A DNA stretch of 64,000 bases from Fistularia commersonii (Eukaryota; Chordata; Actinopteri; Syngnathiformes; Fistulariidae): NCBI GenBank assembly GCA_037954325.1, contig JBBMNZ010000001.1, positions 28,588,258 through 28,652,257 of the forward strand. The letters are read 5' to 3'. The notes under the pieces were generated by a model. That model was not told where the DNA came from. It made no database searches and was given only the letters and a program-made list of their open reading frames with translations. Position numbers and translations under genes: made by a program. Positions 1-10,799 of the stretch are shown here, one piece after another (within the stretch, counting starts at the first letter, position 1; each line of letters begins with the position of its first letter).

Positions 1-829
1 GTGTTTATTTAAGCCGAGCCAGAACCGGCCCGACCAAACGTGGCCGAGAGATTTTATCCGCCCCCCTCCGTTCGTTTACACCCAAAAAGAATCGAGATAG
101 CGTCGTTTTTGCCGTTGTCTTAATTCTATACTCGCCAGGGCGCCGCTTCCAATTGCTCACGATTCATCCATGATGGGTAAGACGTGAAGAATGACTACCC
201 GCGAGGTGTTACCTAAGTATTCCAAATAGATATTTGTTGCAAGAAACTGCATAAATTACTTGAATACTGGATTACATGCTAAAGATGCATTGGATTTTTT
301 ATGCTTGTCTGCTGCTATTATTATTATATTACTATTCTTACCAGGGGAGTCATGTCAGATAGGCGTTATGTCCACATGTCTTGTATTTTGCAATTACCCA
401 GATTCTCTTTTGCATTTATCGTCATATTTATGAGTTGAGGAATTCTTTTGCTTTTTTTTTATCAGAGCAGGGTGTTTGTTTACTGGTTTTGCAAAGAAAA
501 ATCTTTAAAATGAATGAAGGAGATGAACAACAAATGCATTAAAAGCAAGTGAGTATGTTGAAAAACAATAATAAAGAACAGTAAAGTCAGACCTTCCCCA
601 CCTTTTACTACTCGGACTATTAGAGAGTCTGTGGGACTGCAGATGGAAACTGAGCGATCCAGCTGGAATCTAGCTCTGTTTCAGCCTCTGTTTTGTGAAC
701 TGCAAATAAATAAAAGAAATGGAAACGAGGGAAATAAGGCCCAGGATGAACAGGGGTAATAATTTGTCATTAAAACAAATGAAAAGAAAACGAAAAACAA
801 AACCGATCTCGAACACGATTCTATTATAC
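1..829. other. plek2 intron sequence, no recognised feature
   Basis: The stretch left of the first visible plek2 exon holds only AT-rich non-coding sequence before the hAT-like element at 830. No exon of the N-terminal PH domain is visible, so exons 1-2 must lie outside the window. Confidence 0.5.
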
Positions 830-1428
830 CAGGGGGTCGGCAAGCCGAAACACCCGAAGAGCCATTTGGACCCGGTTTCCTCGGAAAAGAAAACACGGGG
901 AGCCGCAATTACTTTTTGACGTCTAAAATAAAGGTACCACTGTATATATCGCTTTTTATTACCTTTACACTTTGTATAAACAAGTGTGTTGCTTCTGAAA
1001 TTCACAAAGTATTACAGAGAAAATTAATTTTTATTTATGTAACGTACTCAGAGCTTTCAGAGCGTGTAGCGGAGCCTTGACCTGAATTTTAAAAATAAAT
1101 CGGGAAAAAAATCACTGTGTCAGTAAAGAATGAAAAATAAATATTTGCAAAATATCTTCATAAATATTTATTTTACCTGGTTTATGGGACTTCTGCTCCT
1201 GAACTTCTGCGCACAGCATCTGCACATCGGGACTTTACCGGCTTCCACGAGTGTGACGTTATTTTGAGCGGCAAAAAATAATGAATATAATTTTGTTTAA
1301 TATTTCAAGATCACAATAATCTTCCAACTTAGAACTAAAGGTTAAAAAAAGGAATTATCACAAATGAAATATTCTTCAATCAAATATTTATGATATATTT
1401 TCTCAAGCCACTCAGAGCCGCGGTGTAA
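830..1428. mobile_element. hAT-like miniature element, right end truncated
   Basis: Same family as the full copies at 31830 and 62134: it opens CAGGGGGTCGGCAAGCCG and shares the interior (GCAATTACTTTTTGACGTC, TACCACTGTATAT). The right terminal segment of about 45 bp is missing: homology stops after GCCGCGGTGTAAA. No transposase is encoded. The flanks 823-829 and 1429-1435 both read ATTATAC. Confidence 0.8.
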
Positions 1429-1669
1429 ATTATACTGTAAGAACACGTTGTTTAAAAAAACACAGCAAAGAAAGACATTAACTGGCAGTTTAACCTGTAC
1501 GTGATGTAACATTGATTCTTCTAAAGTTTTTTTTTTTTTAAAAGCTAAAATATTCCAGCGTAATTATATGACGGCACTGTGACTTCCATCGATCGCTGCC
1601 GTGTCAGAGGGTGATTCATTCACTGCGTCAGCTCAGGTATAGAAATACACTCTTTTATTCTTTCCTCAG

Positions 1670-4600
1670 CTGGTGTTCAAGCTTCAGACCGCTAATTCCG
1701 TGGATCACTTCATCGAGGCGTGTTCCCGGGAGGAGCGGGACGAGTGGGCCGCCGCCATCAGGGCCGCCGTGGACGAGCTGCGTACGGCCGACGGCGCCGT
1801 GGCGAGCGACCGGACGCCTCACGCCGATTTCCAGCTGCACAAAGTGTGCCTGAGGTGAGTAAAAAACATCCACGTGTTGCTCTGAGGACCTCCTCGTTCC
1901 ATCGACGCTCCTTCTAATTGTTTACTCCGTGCGGTCGCCATGGAAGCAAAGTGTTGGACGCCCTTTACGACGCCGACAGCGGGATCAGCATGAGCACCCA
2001 CGTGGAGCACGGACGCACCTACACCAACTGCTTCTCAGGTCAGCCCACAAAAATCACATCAACGTTCCACTTTCCAACCGTCTACGAGACATTTAAACAT
2101 CTCATGGCGCTCGGCCGACCTTACGTCCTCATATGAGGACATTATTTTTCAAGGTGAGATAGACTTTATTGATCCCAACTTCTTCTTCTTCTTCTTCTTT
2201 CGGCTTTTCCCTTCAGGTGTCGCCACAGCGAGTCCACTTTCTCCATCTAACCCTATTCTCTGGATCCTCCTCTCTCACACCAACTACCTTCATATCCTCT
2301 CTCACTACGTCCATAAATCTTCTCTTTGGTCTTCCTCCAGACCTCCTGCCTGGCAGCTCCACCTTCAGCAACCTTCTACCCAGATCTTCACCATGAACAC
2401 TCCTTTGTTCATGTCCAAACCATCTCAATCATCACTTTGTCTCGGTCATACATGTCCTGCACCCCTGTGACAAATTTTTCTTTTCCTTTGGTCTTTTCCC
2501 TTCAGGTGTCTCCACAGCGAGTCCACCTTCTCCATCTCACCCTATTCTCTGGATCCTCCTCTCTCACACCAACTACCTTCATATCTTCTCTCACTACGTC
2601 CATAAATCTTCTCTTTGGTCTTCCTCCAGACCTCCTGCCTGGCAGCTCCAATACCAGCATCCATCTACCAATATATTCTCTATCCCTCCTCTGTACATGA
2701 CTGAACCATCTCAGTCTGGCTTCTCTGACCTTCTCTCCAAAACATCTAACATGTGCCGTTCCTCTGATAGACTCATTCCTGATCCTCTCCATCCTGGTCA
2801 CTCCCAAAGAGAACCTCAACATCTTCATCTCTGCAACCTCTAGTTCTGCCTGCTGTCTTTTGGTCATTGGAACAGTTTCTAGTCCAAACATCATCGCTGG
2901 TCTCACCACTGTCTTGTACGCCTTTCCTTTTATTCTGGCTGATGTTCTTCTATCTCTTGGTACCCCTGACACTTTTCTCCACCCATTCCAACCCTCTTGG
3001 ACCCGTCTCTTCACCTCTTCTCCACACTCTCCTACGCTCTGGACTGTTGACCCCAAGTACCTGAAATCCTCCAGCTTCTTGATCTCCACTCCCTGTAGCC
3101 TCACCGTTCCATCCTGGTTCCTCTCATTCACACACTTATATTCTGTCTTGCTGCGACTAACTTTCATTCCTCTCCTTTCCAGAGCATACCTCCACCTCTC
3201 TAGATGTTCCTCTACCTGTTTTCTGCTCTCACTGCAGATCACAATGTCATCCGCAAACATCATGGTCCATGGGGATTCCTGTCTAACCTCATCTGTCAGC
3301 CTATCCATACTTTATTGATCCCAACACGGGGGAAATTCAATTGTCACAGCAGCATTACAGGGTAGAAAAAGTTTGCAAATAGTAATTTAGGAAAAGAATA
3401 TTAAAATAAAGGATAGGGATACTAATGAGCAAGGCTATGTGCAATATAAATGATAGAAAATGAAATATAAAAATGTGAAAAGAAACAAAAGAAATGCCTT
3501 GTGCAGAGCATGGTTACTGTAAAGCGGGTGGTAAAAAAAGAAATGATAATGAGTAAGGTGTCCTGAAGGATATCTAAATATCATATAAATATAAATATTG
3601 CACAGATAATGGTAAGTAGAGGTGGAGGTCTTGCAAAATATATTTATGTAAATTTCAAACGAAATGAACCCCATGAATGAGATGAGACTCTGCTCTTGAG
3701 GAACTTGAGGAGCCGCCACAACAAAACGCACATTCAAACGCTCAATCATTTACTTCTTTTTCCACAAATGTCTCAAAGAGATTAAAACCGGGGTTTCGTG
3801 CGCAAACATGCGTGTGTTCCTGCAGGTTCGGCCGTGGTGGACTGGCTGGTGTTCACGCAGCTGGCTCTGAACCGGGTGGCGGCCTTGACCCTGGCCTCCG
3901 CCCTGCTGGAGGAGGGCTTCCTGCAGACTGTCGGCCTGAGGAGCGTCCAGGCCTTTCGTTCCACCGGCTTCAGCGACTCCATGGCCCTCTACAGCTTTGT
4001 GAGCAGAAACTTGCACCGATTCTGAGATGATTTGATTCGCGGCGGCTCATTTCGTTTTTTTTCTCTCCGCGGTCCGACAGTCCGACACCTTGAAGAAGCG
4101 AGGGACGGTGAAGGCCGAGATGTCGCTGTCTGCTGTCGAGTTGAGCGGTCGCGTGATCAAAAGAGGATACTTGCTGAAGCAGGTAAATGTGATTTCAGCT
4201 GTTCCATCAACCAATGACACCCTGACTTGCATTTGAGCGTCAAGCTAAGACCGCACACCTCTGCAGGGACACCTGAGGAAGAACTGGAAGGTGCGGCTGT
4301 TTGTGCTGCGTTCAGATCCTGGCTTTCTGCACTACTACGACCCAACCAAGGTGAGCAAGAAGCCCGTGTCAGTAACACGCTAACTTGAATTAAATTAAAT
4401 CTAATTAAATCACCCAATGACAAACAGAATAGGCTGCAGCTCCACTGCAGGGTAAGCAAGCTAGAAAATTAAAAATTAAAAATTAAAAATTAAAAATTAA
4501 AAATTAAAAATTAAAAATTAAAAATTAAAAATTAAAATGAGAATTTAAATTAAAATCAAAAATCGAAAAATGGAAATCAAAAATTAAAAGTTCAAATTTA

Positions 4601-5607
4601 AATTTAAATTTAAATTTAAATCAAAAATCAAAAATCGAAAAATGGAAATCAAAAATTAGAAGTTCAAATTAAAATTAAAATTTATATTTAAATCTAAATT
4701 TAAATCAAAAATCAAAAATCGAAAATTTAAAATTTAAAATCGAAAATTAAAAGTTCCCATACCCTTAAAAGTTACAATTTGCCGACATGAATGACAGAGT
4801 GAAAGGTTGTATGATTCTTTATGTAGCTCCGTCATGGACTGGGTGAAAACGCCTTTCACCGAAGAGAGGCTCCACCACAACCTGTGACCCTGGGTGCAGG
4901 AGAAATGATACAAATAATGAATCAATTAATGAATAAATTCAACAAATTGAATTCAAGTTCAATTAAAATAAAATTCGATATCAGATAAATGCCTCGCACT
5001 ATTAGCTGAACCAAAAGAAGGAAAAGAATTGAATACAAGAAAACAATATAAAAGGAGATGATTTTTTTACCACAGAATGAATAAAGAATAAACAAATTAA
5101 AAAAAAAAAAAAATTAAATGTTTTTCCCTGAATGTCAATGAATCGTAAAATAAACAAAATGATGCCGAGTTGGATGAGAGATGAACCCATAAAAACACAG
5201 GCCCCTGTTCCTGCATGTCCACAGGCGGTGATGCTAAAGATGGTTTCCACGGTTGTGCCGACCAAATCTCCAAGTTGTCCGGACAATAACCTCCGGGATT
5301 TCATTTTTCTGCAGGACGACTTCAGCCCGGCCGGCGGTTTCTCGCTGAGAGGCTGCCTGATATCTTCTCTGAACGACAACGGGGTGCCTTCAGGTGAGCC
5401 GCCGTCTCCGGGTAACGCCGGCGCTCGCCGAAACGGAAACCGCGTGGTCGGTGCTGATGCCGCTCCTTCCCTCCGCCAGGTGTGAAAGGCAACGTGCAAG
5501 GCAACCTCTTCAAAATCATCACTCAGTCGGACACGCGTTACTTCATCCAGGCGCCGACCCGCCAGCAGAAGATGGACTGGATCGATGCCATCAGAGAGCA
5601 CTCGTAG
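1670..5607 (+). CDS. plek2: Pleckstrin-2, 3' portion (7 exons, 5' end outside window)
   Basis: Pleckstrin-2 is a cytoplasmic phosphoinositide-binding adaptor linking PI3K signalling to actin. Exons are 1670-1854, 1947-2038, 3826-3998, 4081-4182, 4267-4350, 5315-5393 and 5480-5607; phases join without a break to 280 residues plus TAG. The first exon encodes the end of the N-terminal PH domain (FIEACSREERDEWAAAI, with the final-helix Trp). 3826-3998 is the DEP domain (VVDWL, LASALLEEGFL). The second PH domain runs from about 4150 to the stop (KRGYLLKQGHLRKNWKVR; GNLFKIIT; MDWIDAIREHS). The ACSREERD and GVPSGVKGNVQGNLF segments fit PLEK2 better than PLEK. About 70 N-terminal residues expected for a ~353-aa protein lie upstream of the window. 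The 1947 acceptor has a weak pyrimidine tract. Intron 2039-3825 holds a nested LINE. Convergent with the galectin-related gene. Assignment is secure. Confidence 0.93.
2163..3325 (-). mobile_element. RTE-type LINE, 5'-truncated, duplicated 3' end, with target-site duplications
   Basis: The body, 2180-3308, reads on the minus strand as the C-terminal part of an RTE-clade reverse transcriptase: a 268-codon open frame (3308-2502) begins near the catalytic FADDIV motif and ends RWRRWTRCGDT. A second copy of the last 71 codons (2428-2213) follows, then a (GAA)n tail, plus-strand TTC repeats at 2180. A 17-bp direct repeat, ACTTTATTGATCCCAAC, flanks it at 2163-2179 and 3309-3325; this target belongs to an older LINE tail that continues to about 3670. 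It sits in a plek2 intron. Confidence 0.85.
3309..3670 (-). mobile_element. LINE 3'-end fragment (ACTTTATTGATCCC family)
   Basis: This plus-strand block begins ACTTTATTGATCCC and continues into GGGGGAAATTCAATTGTCACAG and an A-rich body. It is the family also seen at 9653, 17278, 23495, 38515, 51888, 52388 and 56253. The element itself reads on the minus strand. It was split by the RTE insertion; its other piece is about 2150-2179. The LINE clade is not certain from these ends alone. Confidence 0.6.
4464..4745. repeat. (AAATT)n pentanucleotide array and degenerate AT-rich tract
   Basis: About 15 uninterrupted copies of AAATT/TTAAA (4464-4537) grade into imperfect AAATC, AAATG and ATTTAAA units. 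It lies in the plek2 intron between exons ending 4350 and starting 5315. Confidence 0.85.
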
Positions 5608-5691
5608 CACCGCGCTTCCGTTTTTCAATTCGTTTTTCCAGTTGCGAACTGAATTTTTCACATTCCGTGAATGTGCCGTAGCCATGTTGTC

Positions 5692-5697
5692 AATAAA
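5692..5697 (+). promoter_or_regulatory. plek2: Polyadenylation signal of plek2
   Basis: AATAAA lies 85 bp after the plek2 stop codon and is the first canonical hexamer downstream. It implies a very short 3' UTR. The site is inferred from position and motif only. Confidence 0.6.
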
Positions 5698-6958
5698 CAT
5701 ATTATTTAAAGCTCGTCCTTTTTTCTCAGAAATGTTTGGTCTGATGTGCAAAGCAAACACTTTGGCGCCGCATTGTTGATGTGAAAAATGCACCAAAAGG
5801 AAGCTTCCGTGTTTCCTGTGTTCATAGTTGTATATATCTTATTACATTTCTTTTTATCCATAATCACGTAAGCAATGTCTGTTATATATCTTTCCCGGTG
5901 TTGCCTGTACATTAGTCGACAGACCACTGGCTGGTTAGCTTGTTTACCAGCTCGCTCGCTCACTAGCTAGCTGACTTACTATAGTTACCAGTGTCTTCGT
6001 ATGTCCAAATACACGCGTCATTTTGTCTGAACTATCTTCACATTGTGTTTATGTGCACCTCCAAGCAGAAAGTGCAAGAATCTTTGATTCACAAGTCATC
6101 TAATAGAGCCGTTAACTTATTCAACATCTGGCGAGGTGTAAATAGCCTAGCTCGCTGATTGGCAAGCTAGTAGCTGTCTGCTGCTGACGGTCTTTCACGG
6201 ATTTTATCCACGTTAAAACAGGTCTGCGGAAACCAGACTATCAAAATAGAGGCAATTAAAATATTACGGCACAAACTTCTTTTGTTCCTTTAGCATGTTA
6301 GCGCATGCAAACGTGCTCACTAGCTGTAATCCAACTGACGAATTAGCAAGCAACCACTGTAGCTCCCAAGCTAGCCAACTTTAAGGTAATAATCATTTAT
6401 CTGTTTTATGGTTACATGTTGGTAAACTAAGCCCGTTGCAGCTTAAGGTTTGGAAACTCCTTGTTACTCCTGCACGACAAGTTAAACTTTTGACTTGTTT
6501 TATTATTTGACTTTCGCTATATCCTTTAACTTTTAATGACAGAGCAAGAGGAGGTGGCATTTTGAGGATTTTATTTACCTTTTAAACAATTAAAAACACA
6601 TATTACCCCTACAATACTCCGGTCATGTTGACCGGAGTATTTTTATACGCCTCGGTGCAAGTGCGTATGTATTTAAAAAAACCTTTCTTCTTTGATTTTA
6701 ACTATCTTCTCCGCCGTTTGTTTATTTGTAAATAACTGCCACGATGCAGTACATGTCAACCCCACCCCCCCCGAGAGCTAGTTGTTACAGTCATCATGTC
6801 TAAAGTGCAACAGTTCCAGACAAACACACCCACTTTGCGGGCTTTTTATCAGCGTGAGTCACTCCTGAGCCAGCGTTGGCTCACGGTCTGCATCTCCACC
6901 GTCGATACACCCAGTGAAATGCCAACGGCAAACCCAGGAATATAAACAACACAAGTCA
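5698..6958. other. plek2-lgalsl convergent intergenic spacer
   Basis: About 1.2 kb between the convergent 3' ends. It is AT-rich unique-looking sequence without a coding exon, tRNA or full repeat that I can recognise. It contains several CTAGCTAGCT-like short runs near 5960. Confidence 0.5.
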
Positions 6959-6964
6959 TTTATT
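6959..6964 (-). promoter_or_regulatory. lgalsl: Probable polyadenylation signal of lgalsl-like gene
   Basis: The plus strand reads TTTATT, so the minus strand carries AATAAA about 660 nt after the lgalsl-like stop at 7620. It suggests the 3' UTR extends to about 6.94 kb. Motif and position only. Confidence 0.45.
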
Positions 6965-7619
6965 GCAGGGAAATAGAGTGGTTATGAAACGTTGACATTA
7001 AAAAGTGCTTTCGGGTCGACGGGAAAAAAAAAAGTACACAAACCGAGGGGCTCGGTCCGGCGATGACATGCAACTACAGGAGGTCGAGGATGAGCCCGCG
7101 ATGAGCGGCGCGCAACCGTGAAGGCGAGCGGAACCCGACCGGGCGGAATCCATCGTTTTAGTCCGCAAACATTCATGCAAAGGCGCCGTACAATAAGTGC
7201 TGTCGAGGCTTTTCTTGTTAAAGGCTGAAATCGCCCGTCGCTTTCCGCCGCCACCTTCTTTTTTGCAGTAACACATCGAATTTGTACAAAAAAACAAAAC
7301 AAAAAAAAAAAAAAGTTGTCGTTTTAGTCCACATTTAGTTAAAACTTCAAACTCACTTTAAATCACATTCCTTTTTTTTTTTCGAGTTAAGACGTTAACC
7401 ACATTCGGTCGGAATCTCCAAGGTAACCAAGTGAAGGCACTTTGTCTTATCACAAGATTACGAGGCAGCTGTAACACTGCTTGACATGAAAAACTTTAAG
7501 AAGTAGTTCTACTCTAACCCACCGTACCGTACACTGTCCCCGAACAGATTATTATTTTTTTTTTATTTTTCTTTTCTTTTCCTTTTCTCTCACAGAACCC
7601 GCCGCCGCCGCCGCCGGCG

Positions 7620-10600
7620 TTAGGCCACCTTGGTGAGCTGCAGGTCCCCGAACACTCGCAGGGACGTGAGCGACGCCAGCGGGAGGAAGCGGTGCGTGAA
7701 GCCGCACAGAGGCTGCCCGTCCACCAGGATGCGGAACTGCTGGTGCTCACACACGATCTCCATCTGACACACACACACACACACACAAAGGTGGACAAAT
7801 AAGGCCTCTGCAGAACAGTAATTATTATAAAACATGAAGATAAGTGTGTGTGTGTTTTTGATTCTTTTGCAGCGAACTGTTAAAGGATACCGACTGACAC
7901 TTCGGACCCGAAAAAGAATAACTGGGAAAACAGAAAAAGTTGATAAAGAGAAAAATAGCAGGTAAAATAAGTGAATATGAGAGGCCGTTTTCCGATTCCG
8001 ACATACGTACAGTGTCTATCCTAAGTATTCACCCCCTTGGATGTTTTACCCTTTTAGTGCTTTCATAAATCAATCATGGTCAATAAAATTTGGCGTCTTT
8101 AACACAAAAATTTATCGGAAAAAAATCTTTCGTGTCAAAGTGAAAACAGATTTCTACAAAAAAAATGTCAATGACATAAAAATATAGATAGAAATGTAAT
8201 TGTTTGCATAATTAATCACCCCGTTCCAGTCAGTGTTTTGCAGATGCACCTTTGGATGCGAACACAGCAGTGAGTCTGCGTGGATAAATCTTGATAAATC
8301 TTGTCCATCTGCCCACAGAAATGTAACTCCTTCGTCCGGGTCTTGGTTGCTTCTCTCACTGGTCTCCTACTTGCACCGTCACTTCGTTTACGAAGGCAAC
8401 CTGATCTAGGCAGATTCACACAAGTGCCGTATTCCTTCCATTTCTTTAATGGATTTCTCTGAACTCTGAGATGTTCAATCCATCCCCTGAGTTGTACTTC
8501 TCAATCACCCTTTCCCTGAGTTGCTCGGCGTGTTCTTCTGTCTTCATGTATTAACTTAAAAAGGGGGCGATTCATTATGCAAACACTTATATTTCTTTCT
8601 ATATTTTTATTTCACTGACATTTTTTTGTAGAAATCTGTTTTCACTTTGACATTACAGAGTTTTTTCCAATAAATTTTTGTGTGAAAGAAGCCAAATTTT
8701 ACTGACCATGACTGATTTATGAAAGCACTAAAAGGGTAAAACATCCAAGGGGGTGAATACTTATGATAGACACTGAATTATACTGTCATAATTCAGGTTC
8801 ACGTATCAGGTGGGAGGAAAAGGACGAGCTGTTCACTTGCTCCTTTCCTTCGGCCTCATTTTGTACTTTATTCTGGTAAAAACGGACACTTTTGTCCGCA
8901 GAGTGAAACAGATCGGCCTCCCGACGGTACCTTGAAAGCTTCTCCGGCTGCGAAGGGGAAGAAGGAGAGTGTGTTCTCGGCCGGACCCCACTTCCCTGCC
9001 AGACGGGCGTTTCGCTGCACGGCCTTGTCCGGGAAGCTGACCTTCAACTGCAGACCCACGTCGCCCTCGGCGTCCTCCTGCTGCGGCTGGCTGGACACGG
9101 TCACCTCAATGCTGCACACACACACACACACACACACACACTATCAGGGTCACAGCCAGGCGACATTCTGGTTATTTTGAGAACAGTGACATCTTCTGGC
9201 TTTTACAGAGGAGCGGAGAATATTTACATTTCTATATTGAACCCTTTTTTTTTGTATTACTTGCACTCGTTTTATTTATTTTACCTGTTTTCAGGAATGT
9301 GTCACCATAAGATTTTCATATTATATGACAATCTTATTATATGAATTGTTATTAATTCATAATTTTGATAGGAATCTGATTCTGTGAATCTGATCGTCTT
9401 GATGAACTGGCAAGGAAAAATATGGAAATCGTCATGTCATAAAAGTTACATGAAAAAATTTGGTCGCTAATAAATTACAATTTAAAAAAGTTGAAATAAT
9501 CAGCTTAGATGTCGTTCTCTTTTGCCTTTCCAAGCCTTCGGCCTCGTCCGAGGACGTTGCTTCCTCTTTTCTCCTCACATTTTAGATTATAGGAATTGCG
9601 CCTCCTAGTGGTGAAAAAAAGCAAGTAACAGCAATCATTGTGAAAACAACAAAAGATAAGATAAGATAAGATAAGATAAGATAAGATAAGATAAGATAAG
9701 ATAATACTTTATTGATCCCCAATGGGGAAATTTGTTTGTCACAGGAGTGTAACAATAACAATATCAATAAATATAGACAGAAGAGATCATTAAAAGGATA
9801 AAGACAATAACAAGGATAGGAACGATAGGAGTGACGATAACAAGGATAAGAAAATAAAGGAAAGGATGATTTTTTGACAGAAACCTTGGAATGACGGATC
9901 GTCAGGCGGTTGGTCAGAGTTTGGAAATACATGTTTTTATCCAAATAAATAGCATGATAGCAGGCTACGCCACTGCTCAGGAGCTAGTAGCCGTCTGAGG
10001 GGCGTCACCAAAAGACCTGCTGCTTCTTACGCTGCAGACTGCCACGCCATATAAATATTCAAAGCGACATTTATCTCTTCAGCTCACCTTACGTGGCGCT
10101 GAAATATTCATACTAGCTACCTGCTGCTGCTACTGAGGTCACGACCTTTAAAACCACTTCACGTCAAACTCCCTCCCTGGAGACCTGCAGTTCGGGAGTT
10201 TTAGACGGTGACGTAAAAATGAAACTCGCTTGACGCTTGGCCTCGGTCACTTATACAATGTTTTTTCCACTTACATCATCATTTCATGCATTTCCTTGTT
10301 TTGATTCCACTAAGATTATTTTTATTTGCGACCTTCGAATCAATAAGCGCTCTCTTCTCGCCGATACCCACGGTGACTTGGTGAGCGTTCATGGGATTCT
10401 CAGACTCTCCCACGCACGATCTCAGAATAACCTAGATTTAGGAAACCGTCTGGCACCGTGCTGGGATATTTTTCCCATAATAGGCCCGAGCTGGGTGGCT
10501 CGCCGGCGTTCTCAAACGGGGGCAAAGGGCCAAGAGGACAAGGGTTTTGATCTGTGCTTTTTAATACAGAATACCAGCTCTTATAGTTTCAACAGGCGAC

Positions 10601-10755
10601 GCAGCCGGGGTGTACCCACCCAGGTTTGCAAGAGTGTGTGTGTGTGTGTGTGTGTGTGCGTGCACTCACCTCTTGGGTTTTTTGTTCACAATGCCCATCA
10701 CCACCAGTTTCATGGAAGGCCGCAGCCCACCCTTTATCTCTCCCCTGTACTCCTC
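7620..10755 (-). CDS. lgalsl: Galectin-related protein (lgalsl-like), first exon not found
   Basis: Three minus-strand exons, 10755-10670, 9111-8931 and 7763-7620, join in phase to 136 residues plus TAA and make nearly one whole galectin fold. The first gives GEIKGGLRPSMKLVVMGIV, the second the central strands (LQLKVSFPDK, RNARLAGKWG, FFPFAAGEAF), the last CEHQQFRILVDGQPL and the C-terminus GDLQLTKVA. That C-terminus and the two-residue family traits match LGALSL (galectin-related protein) rather than lactose-binding galectins. The canonical H-x-N-x-R sugar motif is replaced by K-V-S-F-P-D, so carbohydrate binding is unlikely. The segment before GEIKGG starts at an acceptor; no convincing upstream exon was seen between 10.8 and 12.6 kb, so a short first exon is missing from this model. 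Both internal acceptors abut (TG)n tracts. Divergent from zfyve26. A grifin-like identity is the alternative. Confidence 0.85.
7764..7789 (-). repeat. (TG)n flush with lgalsl last-exon acceptor
   Basis: On the minus strand a 23-bp TG tract runs straight into CAG|ATGGAG at the start of the last lgalsl exon; there is no pyrimidine tract between. Confidence 0.9.
8010..8775. mobile_element. Non-autonomous DNA transposon with long inverted repeats
   Basis: The left end reads CAGTGTCTATCCTAAGTATTC and the right end GAATACTTATGATAGACACTG. The outer ~160-190 bp on each side are near-complementary (for example CACCCCCTTGGATGTTTTAC against GTAAAACATCCAAGGGGGTG). The left flank is TA; the right flank is AATTA, so the TA duplication is not perfect. 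The layout resembles Tc1/mariner relatives of fish. It sits in the last lgalsl intron and encodes no transposase. Confidence 0.8.
9112..9141 (-). repeat. (TG)n flush with lgalsl middle-exon acceptor
   Basis: On the minus strand a 27-bp TG tract ends ...TGTGCAG| directly before exon 9111-8931. Confidence 0.9.
9653..9870 (-). mobile_element. LINE 3'-end fragment with (AAGAT)n tail
   Basis: Ten AAGAT units (9653-9702) precede ACTTTATTGATCCCCAATGG and an A-rich body on the plus strand, i.e. the 3' end of a minus-strand insertion with a microsatellite tail. It lies in the lgalsl intron. Confidence 0.65.
10634..10660 (-). repeat. (CA)n just inside donor of lgalsl exon 10755-10670
   Basis: On the minus strand the donor GTGAGTGCACG is followed at once by about 12 CA units. 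CA repeats next to a donor can act as splicing enhancers through hnRNP L; that role is an inference here. Confidence 0.8.
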
Positions 10756-10799
10756 CTGCGGAACAATGGAGGAGTGACGGTCACACATCTTTTTTTTTT

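Noticed and set aside
5002..5796. 264-codon minus-strand open frame over the end of plek2
   Set aside because: Antisense to two verified plek2 exons; the sense model has matching phases and homology.
9653..9702. Regular short repeats as a possible CRISPR array
   Set aside because: Perfect pentanucleotides without spacers in a vertebrate genome; it is a LINE microsatellite tail.
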